Source: CAVUNY01 sp963843535
GTDB taxonomy: Bacteria; Chloroflexota; Anaerolineae; Anaerolineales; Anaerolineaceae
Direction: 5' to 3'
Length of the DNA stretch: 64,000 nt
Assembly (NCBI GenBank): GCA_963843535.1
Contig: CAWJKU010000002.1
Location: 434,001-498,000 of the forward strand
The notes beneath the pieces are model-generated. The model was not told the origin of the DNA. It was given only the letters and a program-made list of their open reading frames with translations, and searched no databases. The position numbers and the translations under genes are program-made. Numbering within the stretch: position 1 is the first letter of the stretch; each line of letters opens with the position of its first letter. Shown in pieces: positions 35,944-44,134 of this stretch.

Positions 35944-37050
35944 ATGTCTAAAAACGCAGTCCGTATTCCTGTATCCACCTTGCAAAGTTTCATTTTTGAT
36001 ACATTAGCAAAACTCGGCGTCCCGGAAGACGAAGCGCGGGTATGTTCTGAAGTGGTAATTACCTCAGATTTACGTGGAATTGAATCGCACGGGATCGGTC
36101 GTCTGAAATATTATTATGACCGCATCAAGAGCGGACAGCACAAAGCCATTACCGAATTTGAGATTATCCATGAGTCACCAACCACGGCAGTGGTCGATGG
36201 ACACCACGGCATGGGCATGGTCACCGCAACGCGTTCGATGCAAATGGCGATTGATAAGGCCGAAAAATTTGGAATGGGCGCAGTGGCAGTGCGCAATTCC
36301 ACACATTTTGGCATCGCCGGATACTATCCGACCATGGCAGCCAATGCCGGTATGGTTGGGATGAGCTTCACCAATGCGCGTCCTTCTATCGCACCGACTT
36401 TCGGCGTGCAGCCCATGTTGGGCACAAACCCTATCGCGTTTGGCTGTCCAACCGACGAGCCATTCCCATTTATCTTTGATGCTGCTACCTCCATCACCCA
36501 GCGGGGTAAATTTGAAGTGTACGCCCGTGCAGAAAAAATTGCACCGGAAGGCTGGGCGGTTGACCAGCAAGGTGGCATGGTCACGGATCCCAACCTGGTA
36601 TTATCCGGATTATCCCGGGACACGGTTGCCCTCTTACCTTTAGGAGGTTTCGGTGAAATTCTGGGGGGCCATAAAGGCTACGGGTTAGCAGTGATCGTTG
36701 AAATCTTATGCGCATCTCTGCAAAACGGAGCATTTCTACAGGATCTGCTTGGGTTGGATCGCGAAGGCAATAAACGTCATTTTATGGTCGGTCATTTCTT
36801 CATGGCCATCAAAATTGCTAATTTTGTACCCCTGGCAGAATTCAAGCACACGACTGGTCAAATATTGCGTGATTTAAGGGCAGCGCGTAAAGCTCCTGGT
36901 TGTAAACGAATTTATACCGCGGGCGAAAAAGAGTATGAGATCGAGCAGTTTGTGCGTAAGAATGGGGTTGAGGTCGTTCCAAATTTGCAGAAGGAGATTA
37001 AAGTAATTCAAAAGGAATTGAATTTAGATCAATATGAGTTCCCCTTCTGA
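35944..37050 (+). CDS. malate/L-lactate dehydrogenase family (Ldh_2) NAD(P)-dependent oxidoreductase
   Basis: A member of the family that includes ureidoglycolate, sulfolactate, malate and piperideine-2-carboxylate reductases. Of 368 residues, key marks are the substrate Arg/His region GIESHGIGRL, the catalytic His in RNSTHFGIAGYY and the cofactor region MLGTNPIAFGCP. The ATG at 35944 has AGGAG 6 bases upstream; the GTG at 35938 overlaps that site and is unlikely. It follows the flavoprotein pair closely, so a 2-oxoacid or cyclic imine from the flavoprotein reaction may be its substrate. Confidence 0.87.
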   Translation: MSKNAVRIPVSTLQSFIFDTLAKLGVPEDEARVCSEVVITSDLRGIESHGIGRLKYYYDRIKSGQHKAITEFEIIHESPTTAVVDGHHGMGMVTATRSMQMAIDKAEKFGMGAVAVRNSTHFGIAGYYPTMAANAGMVGMSFTNARPSIAPTFGVQPMLGTNPIAFGCPTDEPFPFIFDAATSITQRGKFEVYARAEKIAPEGWAVDQQGGMVTDPNLVLSGLSRDTVALLPLGGFGEILGGHKGYGLAVIVEILCASLQNGAFLQDLLGLDREGNKRHFMVGHFFMAIKIANFVPLAEFKHTTGQILRDLRAARKAPGCKRIYTAGEKEYEIEQFVRKNGVEVVPNLQKEIKVIQKELNLDQYEFPF

Positions 37051-37071
37051 GGAAAAAATAATAAAACAGAA

Positions 37072-37101
37072 AATACCGGTGGTCCAGCCACCGGTATTTT
37101 A
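37072..37101 (+). terminator. terminator of the flavoprotein operon
   Basis: AATACCGGTGG (37072-37082) pairs perfectly with CCACCGGTATT (37088-37098), loop TCCAG, then TTAT. Confidence 0.85.
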
Positions 37102-37120
37102 TAAATGGGGTTGCAACATA

Positions 37121-37149
37121 TTGACAATATTCGCAAAATGCCGTATCAT
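37121..37149 (+). promoter_or_regulatory. promoter of the deoR catabolic operon
   Basis: A perfect TTGACA (37121-37126), a 17-base spacer and TATCAT (37144-37149). It is one of the best sigma-70-type promoters in the window. Confidence 0.85.
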
Positions 37150-37150
37150 T

Positions 37151-37190
37151 TTCAGTAGAATTCAACAAAATTTGACAAATTTCAGCAAAA
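37151..37190 (+). promoter_or_regulatory. direct-repeat operator, probable DeoR binding site
   Basis: Four imperfect direct repeats follow the -10 at once: TTCAGTAGAA, TTCAACAAAA, TTTGACAAA and TTTCAGCAAAA, with a period of 9-11 bases. DeoR-family repressors often bind such short direct repeats near the transcription start. Autoregulation by the next gene is the likely use. Confidence 0.65.
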
Positions 37191-37202
37191 TAGAAGTAAA
37201 AA

Positions 37203-38019
37203 TTGACTGCATTTGAAAGAAGATTCCGTCTTTTAGCTATCTTACGCGAGCAGCCCGGGATTCGTGTACCTGATATGGCCAGATTGCTGGAGGTGTCAGA
37301 GGGAACGATTCGGAATGACCTGCGAGCACTGGCTGCATCAGGGCAACTTACACGAGTCTGGGGCGGCGGTATTCCAATGGAAGAACGCGGGGTTAGCCTG
37401 GCCTATACTGCCCGCGCCCAAATGAACCGCCACGCCAAACAGTCCATTGCGCAGAATGTGGCAGGCCTGGTTGCGGATGGCGATGCAGTTCTGTTCGATG
37501 CCAGCACTACCGTCTTTCATATGGCTTATTATTTACAAGAACGCCATAATCTGACAGTCATCACCAACGGTATTGATATTGGACGAGAACTGGCCCGTGA
37601 CCCTTCCAACACGGTGATCCTGCTGGGTGGAATCTTGCGCCCTGACGGTTCCGCAATTACCCGCCCCACTGACGAACACATATTGAGCGACCTGCACATC
37701 AAGACAGCCTTCATTTCTTCGAGCGGTTTTTCGATTGAAGCAGGCTTGACTGAAGTCGATCTAAATGAAGCTCAATTCAAAGGCACCATGATCGCTTCTG
37801 CGGGACGCCTGGTGGCGCTGATCGAACTCGAGCAAATTCGGCAAAGTAGACCTGACTCGCTGCGCACGAATTGAACAAGTCAGCCACATATTTACTGATA
37901 GTAATCTATCAATAGAGTGGCAGGAAAAGCTGAAACTGGCTGGGGTATCGTTTACGCTTTGCGGCGATGCCATCTCAATCGAAAAATATAGACAGATAGA
38001 ATTGGAGCGCGAGTCATGA
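37203..38019 (+). pseudogene. DeoR/GlpR-family transcriptional regulator, one frameshift near the C-terminus
   Basis: The N-terminal winged HTH is typical (REQPGIRVPDMARLLEVSEGTIRNDLRAL), as is the sugar-phosphate isomerase-like effector domain (GDAVLFDASTTVFHMAYYL, ITNGIDIG, LLGGILRPDG). As written the frame ends at 37874. Dropping one A at 37825-37826 gives ALIDSSKFGKVDLTRCARI and extends to the TGA at 38017-38019, for about 271 residues, close to the family norm of 250-260. That corrected stop overlaps the ATG of the next gene, as expected in an operon. The TTG at 37203 lacks a strong ribosome-binding site. It probably senses a phosphorylated sugar and represses its own operon. Confidence 0.83.
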
Positions 38020-39260
38020 CCGATATCCACCTATATGTCGGCAACAATGCCGTGGAACATCTGGTCCAGTATTGTGGAGAGCAGCATATCAATCAGTTCC
38101 TGATGGTCGCGGACAAAAATACCTATGCCGTGCTTGGACAGTCGGTCGAACGTGCCCTGAAAGCTCGCAGCTGGGATGTAAAAACAGTGGTTTTTCAAGA
38201 CGCAGAGGTATTCCCAGATAGTAATTTCATTTTCCAGGTACTTATCCAGGCTGATCCGCTAGAACGCACCTACCTGGCAGTAGGATCCGGAACGGTGACG
38301 GATATCACCCGTTTTGCCAGTCACCGCAACCGGCGGCCTTTCATTTCACTGCCAACTGCTCCGTCCGTAGATGGATACACTTCACCCAGCGCATCTCTAT
38401 TGGTGCGCCAAACGAAACAAACTGTAATCGCCCAACCACCTGTGGCTGTGTTTGCCGATCTGCCAACCCTGGCTGCCGCCCCTCAGGCGATGATCGCTGC
38501 CGGATTTGGAGATATCCTGGGTAAGGCAATTGCTCTCGCCGATTGGAAGCTCGGTCACCTCCTGTGGGACGAACCATACAGCGCGGAAATTGCCCAGCGG
38601 GTGCGAGCTACACTGGATGCATGTATTGGAGCAGCAAAGGAGATCGGTGAGGCATCTCCAGATGGGATTGAAAAACTGGTGTTCGCCCTGATCGACTCGG
38701 GTTTATGCATGTTGGATTTTGGCAATTCGCGCCCTGCCTCCGGTGCCGAACATTACATGTCGCATTTCCTGGAATTAAAACTGCTGCGAGAAGGCCGTCC
38801 GCCTGTTTTCCATGGAGCGAAGGTTGCCCTGAGCTCCGTCTTGTTTGCGCGCATATACAAAGACCTGCGCCAGATTAACCGAGCTGAGGCCGCCCGGCGG
38901 CTGAAGGCGAGCACACTCCCCGACCGCGCGGAGGAAATCGCCTGTATTCGTCAGGTTTATGGGCCGCTCGCCGATAATCTGGTCAACGAACAGGCCCCCT
39001 TCCTGAATCTATCTACCCAAAGCTACAGCCAATTGAAAGAACGTATTCTAACCCATTGGGATGAGATTCAAGAATTGGCAGGCCAGGTACCCGAACCAAA
39101 ACAAATGGAAAGATGGATCGCTCAGGTCGGTGGATCCACCCTGCCGACCAGCTTGAAACTGACCGATGAAGAAGTCCACCTGGCGCTGATGCACTCGCAT
39201 TATTTTCGCAACCGGTTTACCATTCGAAAACTGGCGCGCGTATTGGGAATGGAGCCGTGA
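38016..39260 (+). CDS. sn-glycerol-1-phosphate dehydrogenase (AraM/EgsA family)
   Basis: The enzyme interconverts dihydroxyacetone phosphate and sn-glycerol-1-phosphate with NAD(P). The 414 residues contain the nucleotide motif VGSGTVTDITRFA, PTAPSVDGYTSPSAS, and metal ligands in GFGDILGK, GAEHYMSH and FHGAKVALSS. This pattern is that of the iron-dependent G1PDH group, not of glycerol dehydrogenase. The start overlaps the deoR stop. In archaea the enzyme makes the lipid backbone; in bacteria such as Bacillus it is AraM. Here it lies in a sugar-phosphate operon with an aldolase that could supply DHAP. Confidence 0.9.
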   Translation: MTDIHLYVGNNAVEHLVQYCGEQHINQFLMVADKNTYAVLGQSVERALKARSWDVKTVVFQDAEVFPDSNFIFQVLIQADPLERTYLAVGSGTVTDITRFASHRNRRPFISLPTAPSVDGYTSPSASLLVRQTKQTVIAQPPVAVFADLPTLAAAPQAMIAAGFGDILGKAIALADWKLGHLLWDEPYSAEIAQRVRATLDACIGAAKEIGEASPDGIEKLVFALIDSGLCMLDFGNSRPASGAEHYMSHFLELKLLREGRPPVFHGAKVALSSVLFARIYKDLRQINRAEAARRLKASTLPDRAEEIACIRQVYGPLADNLVNEQAPFLNLSTQSYSQLKERILTHWDEIQELAGQVPEPKQMERWIAQVGGSTLPTSLKLTDEEVHLALMHSHYFRNRFTIRKLARVLGMEP

Positions 39261-39320
39261 CCTGCAAATGTCTGGTCAACGGCATACAAAATCAAAAAAT
39301 TATAGGAAAAGGTTTCCATC

Positions 39321-40046
39321 ATGCTTCTACGAGACAAATATAAATCATGTGTCGATAGCTTTATCCGGGTATGCCACCGGCTGTCACAAAACCTGTATGT
39401 GACCAGTCACGGCGGCAACCTGGCCTGGAGACTGGAAGATGATCTCCTGATGATAACTCCTACCAAGGTAAATAAAGGCGCGATCCAGCCGGATGATGTG
39501 GTTTTCATCAATCTCAAGGGACAGGTCATTGAAGGCAGCCGCCGTCCGACCGGGGAGACGCCGATGTACCTGAAATTTTATAACGAGCGACCAGATATTG
39601 TCTCCGTAATACACTGCCACCCGGCTGGAGCCTGCGCATTGGCGATTTATAAAGGGAAAAACTGGTTAATGCGCCCGTTATTCCCTGAAACTACCATCGA
39701 GATCGGACCAGTACCGGTCGTGCCTTACGCCGAACCGCTGACCGAAGAACTGGCACAGAATTTTGTACCATTCCTCCCTCGCTACAACAGTTTCATCATG
39801 GAAAACCACGGTCTGGTAACGATGACCCGCGGTGATATTGAATGGACCATGCTGATTGTGGAAGAGCTAAAATCCACCGCCCATTCGGTGATTATGGCCC
39901 TTCAGGCAGGTGGAGTTAAAGAATTAGACCGGGAGGCGGTACGAAACCTCAGCAATGTTATGCGCACGCGCGCCTTGCCGCTCACCGGCGCTCCCGGTGT
40001 GGTCAAGTCACTGGAGGAGCTATATTTCGATTTACCGGATGCCTGA
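39321..40046 (+). CDS. class II aldolase/adducin-family protein, FucA-like
   Basis: A 241-residue zinc aldolase or epimerase. Zinc ligands are the HxH in VIHCHPAGACA and the His in ENHGLVTM; the catalytic Glu is in TGETPMYLKFY. The phosphate-binding loop is in TSHGGNLAWR. Fuculose- and rhamnulose-1-phosphate aldolases of this family give DHAP and lactaldehyde. Which substrate this one uses is open. Its neighbours suggest a ketose-1-phosphate. Confidence 0.87.
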   Translation: MLLRDKYKSCVDSFIRVCHRLSQNLYVTSHGGNLAWRLEDDLLMITPTKVNKGAIQPDDVVFINLKGQVIEGSRRPTGETPMYLKFYNERPDIVSVIHCHPAGACALAIYKGKNWLMRPLFPETTIEIGPVPVVPYAEPLTEELAQNFVPFLPRYNSFIMENHGLVTMTRGDIEWTMLIVEELKSTAHSVIMALQAGGVKELDREAVRNLSNVMRTRALPLTGAPGVVKSLEELYFDLPDA

Positions 40047-40103
40047 CCGGCAGTGAAATGACTGCCGTTGATAAATGCCCTTATTTAGACCAGGAAATTA
40101 CCA

Positions 40104-41447
40104 ATGACCTCTTCCTTACAGGCTAATGAGTTAGAAGCCAGGTTGAACAGCTTTTCCTTGACTGAGCGGTCAAACGCATTGGTAGAGTTGGCCTCACTCG
40201 CACGCAGTGGGACCATTCAATTGGAAGAGGAAAAAGAAGTGGCAAATATGCACTGCCATACTTTTTACTCGTTCAATGCCTATGGGTATTCGCCCAGCGG
40301 GCTGGCCTGGATGGCAAAAAAACGCGGTTTTGCGCTGTTGGGAACGGTCGATTTTGATGTTTTGGATGCCGTGGATGAGTACCTGGATGCATGTCTGACT
40401 ATTGGCATACGAGGCAGCACTGCTTTAGAAACTCGCGTTTTCCTTCCGGAATTCGCCTCGCGAGAGATCAATTCACCCGGCGAACCTGGCATTTATTATT
40501 TTATGGGCATCGGGTTTACCTCCAGCCGCGTACCTGCCGAGGCAGCACCCATTCTTGCGGAAATGCGTGAGCGGGCTGAACAACGCAATCGGGCCATGGT
40601 TAATTGTATCAATGCTTACCTGGAGCCTGTCACGATCGATTACGATCGAGACGTACTCCCTCTGACACCGGCTGGGAATGCCACTGAACGCCATCTTCTT
40701 GCCGCATACACGAAAGATGTCGCGGACCACTTTGGCGACCAGGTCGCTTTTTGGGCACAAAAGCTTAAACTGTCTCCCGAGCAAATTGCCGAACAGATTG
40801 ACAATGCTCCCATATTCCAAAATACCGTACGCTCAAAACTGATGAAGCGCGGTGGCGTGGGATATGCTCAACCTGGGCCTGACACTTTCCCTTCCATTGA
40901 TAAAGTCACCCAGATGATCACCGCCTGTCAGGCGTTGCCCTGTGCTGCCTGGTTGGATGGAACATCGGCAGGCGAGCACGATATCGGTGAATTGCTCAAC
41001 CTGCTCATCGCAAAAGGGGTGGTTGCGCTCAACATAATTCCAGATCGAAGCTGGAACATTTCCGACCCAGAAATCCGTCGCAGTAAAGTACAAAAATTTT
41101 ATGAAGTTGTGGAGCTGGCGCAGAAACTAGAATTACCGCTGAATATCGGCACCGAAATGAATGCCTACGGGCAGAAACTGGTGGATGATTTTGACCAGCC
41201 CGACCTGGCTCCCGTGCGCAGGGCATTTATCGATGGTGCATATTTTGTTTACGGCCATACGATCATGCAGCGCGCGTTGGATCTGGGATTCCAGAGCGAA
41301 TGGGCAAAAGCCCATTTCCCTGCGAGGCGCGACCGGAACGCTTTTTATACCCGCGTTGGTCAGCAGATGCCTCCCGACCGGGCAACCTTTGAATGGCTCA
41401 AACAAATGCCAGCATCCGCCTTGCCAACTGAATTTCTGAAAAAATAA
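40104..41447 (+). CDS. PHP-domain protein, putative metal-dependent phosphoesterase
   Basis: A 447-residue protein. The PHP start is NMHCHTFYSFNAYGYSP, with the HxH metal pair, followed by the acid LLGTVDFDVLD in place of the usual GxTDHD, a Glu in STALETRVFLP, and late residues NIGTEMNAYGQK and VYGHTIM. The middle part (about 170-290) is long and helical. PHP enzymes hydrolyse phosphate esters. The unusual second motif (VDFD instead of TDHD) makes the metal site atypical. It stands between the aldolase and the sorbose-phosphate-reductase-like gene, and I would expect a role in the same pathway. Confidence 0.75.
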   Translation: MTSSLQANELEARLNSFSLTERSNALVELASLARSGTIQLEEEKEVANMHCHTFYSFNAYGYSPSGLAWMAKKRGFALLGTVDFDVLDAVDEYLDACLTIGIRGSTALETRVFLPEFASREINSPGEPGIYYFMGIGFTSSRVPAEAAPILAEMRERAEQRNRAMVNCINAYLEPVTIDYDRDVLPLTPAGNATERHLLAAYTKDVADHFGDQVAFWAQKLKLSPEQIAEQIDNAPIFQNTVRSKLMKRGGVGYAQPGPDTFPSIDKVTQMITACQALPCAAWLDGTSAGEHDIGELLNLLIAKGVVALNIIPDRSWNISDPEIRRSKVQKFYEVVELAQKLELPLNIGTEMNAYGQKLVDDFDQPDLAPVRRAFIDGAYFVYGHTIMQRALDLGFQSEWAKAHFPARRDRNAFYTRVGQQMPPDRATFEWLKQMPASALPTEFLKK

Positions 41448-41517
41448 TTGAACGGTATAGAAATGGTTAACAAGTTTTTCTCGACACCGCATGATTTCAC
41501 ATGTTCAGGAGGTAGTT

Positions 41518-43227
41518 GTGACTGATAAACTGGAAGAATATCGCCGAAACAATGAGCCGCTGCCGAAACAATATAGCCTTTGGCCGTTGTACGGAGCAGG
41601 CCTGGAAAATATGGGCAAAGATGGCCAGATGATCGAAGTGCCTTTCCCAACCTATGGTCCAGATGAACTGCTCATTCGCCATGATGCCTGCGGCCTGTGC
41701 TTCTCGGATATTAAGGTTATTTCTCAGGGGCAAAGCCACCCACGGATTTACAAGGATATGAAAACCGACCCGGTGGTGCTGGGGCATGAAGTCTCAATGA
41801 CCGTGGTCGGTGTGGGTGAAAACCTGCGCGACCGGTTTAAGGTGGGTGACCGTCTGTCGATGGAGCCAGAAATTTTCTATAAAGGCCGATCGCTGGCTTA
41901 CGGTTACTGGTTCCAGGGCGGCCTTTCCCAATATTCGGTTATCGGACGCGAGTTTTACGATAATGATCACGGCAACAACCTCATTTTCGTAAAACCGGAA
42001 CGGGGTTATGCCGAAATAGGGTTGGCCGAACCCTGGGCTTGCGTGGTAGCTGCATATGCGCTTCAATACCGCACGGCGATTAAATCCGGCGGCACGCTTT
42101 GGATCATCGGCGCCGGGGATAAGCGCCCTTTTACCATAAGTTCAGGGTTTGATGCGTCTTCCCATCCGGATCATGTACTGCTGTCCAATGTACCTGAGCT
42201 GCTGACCGGCCAGATCAAAAAATGGGCCGCCTCGCTCGATGTTGAAGTAGTCGATGTGCCGGAAATCACGAATCCTCCAATGGAATTAGTGGATGATATC
42301 GTCTTGTTGGGCGCTGATCCCGAAATCATAGAAGAGGTGAGCCCGCATCTTGCCCAGTTTGGTATCATGGCAATCATGGCGCAGGAAGCGATGCCTCGCA
42401 AGACGAATATTGATGTGGGCCGGATCCACTATCACCGTTGGCTGTACACCGGCAGCACCGGGCTGGATATTTCCAAGGCATACAGCGAACATCCCATTAC
42501 TGCGAACCTGAAGGCAGGTGGTAAATCGCTGTTTGTGGGCGCAGGCGGCCCAATGGGGCGCATGCACGTCCAACGCGCAGTCGATTTTAACAATCCCCCG
42601 CGGACCATCGTCTGCTCAGATGTCAGCGATATGCGCCTGGGTGAATTAAAGGCAACTTTCGCCCAGCAAGCAAAAGAAAAGGAGATTGAATTTATCTGCC
42701 TGAACCCGACCCATAAAGCCGAATACGAGACCGGTATCGCGCCTTTCAAGCAATCGGGCTTTGATAATATCGTTGTGATGGCGCCTGTACCGGCAGTTAT
42801 TGCGGATGCTGCCACGCTCTTAGCAGTGAATGGATTAATGAACATTTTCGCCGGGGTGGCCCGCGGGACAATGGCCAGCCTTGATTTGAGCGATACCTAT
42901 CTGAAGGATACCCGCGTGATTGGGCACTCAGCATCCGGGATGGAAGATATGCTGCTTGTATTGGATAAAACCTACTCCAACGAGCTTTCACCCAACCGGT
43001 CAGTAGCCGCTATTGGTTCCCTCTCAGCAGCCAAAGACGGGTTGAAAGCGGTCAAAGATGCCACCTTATCAGGAAAAGTTGTGATATATCCCAATATCAA
43101 GGATTTTCCGCTCACTACGCTGGCTCAACTGAAGGAAAAGCTGCCCTCCGTTTATGCTCTTCTAAATGAGCGCGAAGAGTGGACCAACCAGGCTGAAGCT
43201 GAGTTCTTGCGCCTGATGCTGCCATGA
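41518..43227 (+). CDS. zinc-type MDR dehydrogenase, L-sorbose-1-phosphate-reductase-like, with a long insertion
   Basis: A medium-chain dehydrogenase of 569 residues; relatives are about 410. Catalytic zinc ligands are in DACGLCFSDIK and VLGHEVSM. After the first Rossmann-like turn (GGTLWIIGAGD) comes about 150 extra residues, then a second, better motif (GGKSLFVGAGGPMGRMHVQRA). The GTG at 41518 is the start because AGGAGG lies 5 bases upstream; upstream codons are not conserved. Sorbose-1-phosphate reductase makes sorbitol-6-phosphate, and the next gene looks like sorbitol-6-phosphate dehydrogenase, so the pair would make fructose-6-phosphate. Confidence 0.78.
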   Translation: MTDKLEEYRRNNEPLPKQYSLWPLYGAGLENMGKDGQMIEVPFPTYGPDELLIRHDACGLCFSDIKVISQGQSHPRIYKDMKTDPVVLGHEVSMTVVGVGENLRDRFKVGDRLSMEPEIFYKGRSLAYGYWFQGGLSQYSVIGREFYDNDHGNNLIFVKPERGYAEIGLAEPWACVVAAYALQYRTAIKSGGTLWIIGAGDKRPFTISSGFDASSHPDHVLLSNVPELLTGQIKKWAASLDVEVVDVPEITNPPMELVDDIVLLGADPEIIEEVSPHLAQFGIMAIMAQEAMPRKTNIDVGRIHYHRWLYTGSTGLDISKAYSEHPITANLKAGGKSLFVGAGGPMGRMHVQRAVDFNNPPRTIVCSDVSDMRLGELKATFAQQAKEKEIEFICLNPTHKAEYETGIAPFKQSGFDNIVVMAPVPAVIADAATLLAVNGLMNIFAGVARGTMASLDLSDTYLKDTRVIGHSASGMEDMLLVLDKTYSNELSPNRSVAAIGSLSAAKDGLKAVKDATLSGKVVIYPNIKDFPLTTLAQLKEKLPSVYALLNEREEWTNQAEAEFLRLMLP

Positions 43228-43308
43228 ACCGGAACTATAATCTCTTCATGCGGACCGCTGTACTGTCCGTGTACATCCAGAAAATTTTACGATAAAGAAG
43301 TGAACCAT

Positions 43309-44100
43309 ATGGACAAAGTCTTACAGGATCGAGTCGCCCTCGTAACGGGTGGTGCACAAGGGCTGGGCCAGGCGATTTGTTGGCGGTTGGCCCAGGAAGG
43401 CTGCCATGTAGCTGTGGCAGATTTGAATGAAGAGAAAGCTTGCCAGACTGCGGCAGCCATCACCGACCGGCGTGCGATTGGGATTAAGGTGGATGTCACG
43501 AACGAGGAGCAGGTCAGCGCGATGGTGAACCGTACCGTCCAGGAATTTGGCCGTCTGGATATTCTGGTCGCCAATGCGGGTATCTTGATTGCCGAAGATA
43601 TCACCGATTTTCCAGCTGAAAAATGGCTGGCTGTGATCAATGTCAACCTGTATGGTTATTTCTTGTGCGCTAAGCACGCCGCGCGGGTGATGAAAGGCCA
43701 AAATAGGGGTGTAATTGTTGAGATTAATTCAAAATCGGGCAAAAAGGGCAGTTTTAAGAACTCGGCCTATGCTGCATCCAAATTCGGAGGGATTGGGCTG
43801 ACCCAAAGTATCGCCCTTGACCTGGCGGATTATAATGTGCGGGTTAACGCGATTTGCCCGGGAAACCTGCTCGACTCCCCCTTATGGAACGAGGGCCCGA
43901 ATTCACTATTCAAGCAGTATGCCCGTAAATGGAATATTTCAGAAGAAGAAGTGCGTAAAAAGTATATCGACCAGGTACCCATGAAACGCGGCTGTACATA
44001 CCAGGACGTTTGTAATGTCGTCGTTTTCCTCGCCTCGGACCAGGCCAGCTACATGACCGGCCAGGCGATTAACGTAACAGGCGGACAGGAAATGCGCTGA
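43309..44100 (+). CDS. SDR, sorbitol-6-phosphate 2-dehydrogenase-like
   Basis: A 263-residue short-chain dehydrogenase. NAD motif TGGAQGLGQAI, catalytic Ser and YxxxK in EINSKSGKKGSFKNSAYAASK. The segments KFGGIGLTQSIALDLADY, QVPMKRGCTYQDV and SYMTGQAINVTGGQ agree closely with E. coli SrlD as I recall it, which oxidises sorbitol-6-phosphate to fructose-6-phosphate. I chose the ATG at 43309 over the GTG at 43300. It is placed between the sorbose-phosphate-reductase-like gene and E1/E2. Confidence 0.85.
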   Translation: MDKVLQDRVALVTGGAQGLGQAICWRLAQEGCHVAVADLNEEKACQTAAAITDRRAIGIKVDVTNEEQVSAMVNRTVQEFGRLDILVANAGILIAEDITDFPAEKWLAVINVNLYGYFLCAKHAARVMKGQNRGVIVEINSKSGKKGSFKNSAYAASKFGGIGLTQSIALDLADYNVRVNAICPGNLLDSPLWNEGPNSLFKQYARKWNISEEEVRKKYIDQVPMKRGCTYQDVCNVVVFLASDQASYMTGQAINVTGGQEMR

Positions 44101-44134
44101 GGGTAATCTTGTAATTATTCTAAGGAGATTTTTT

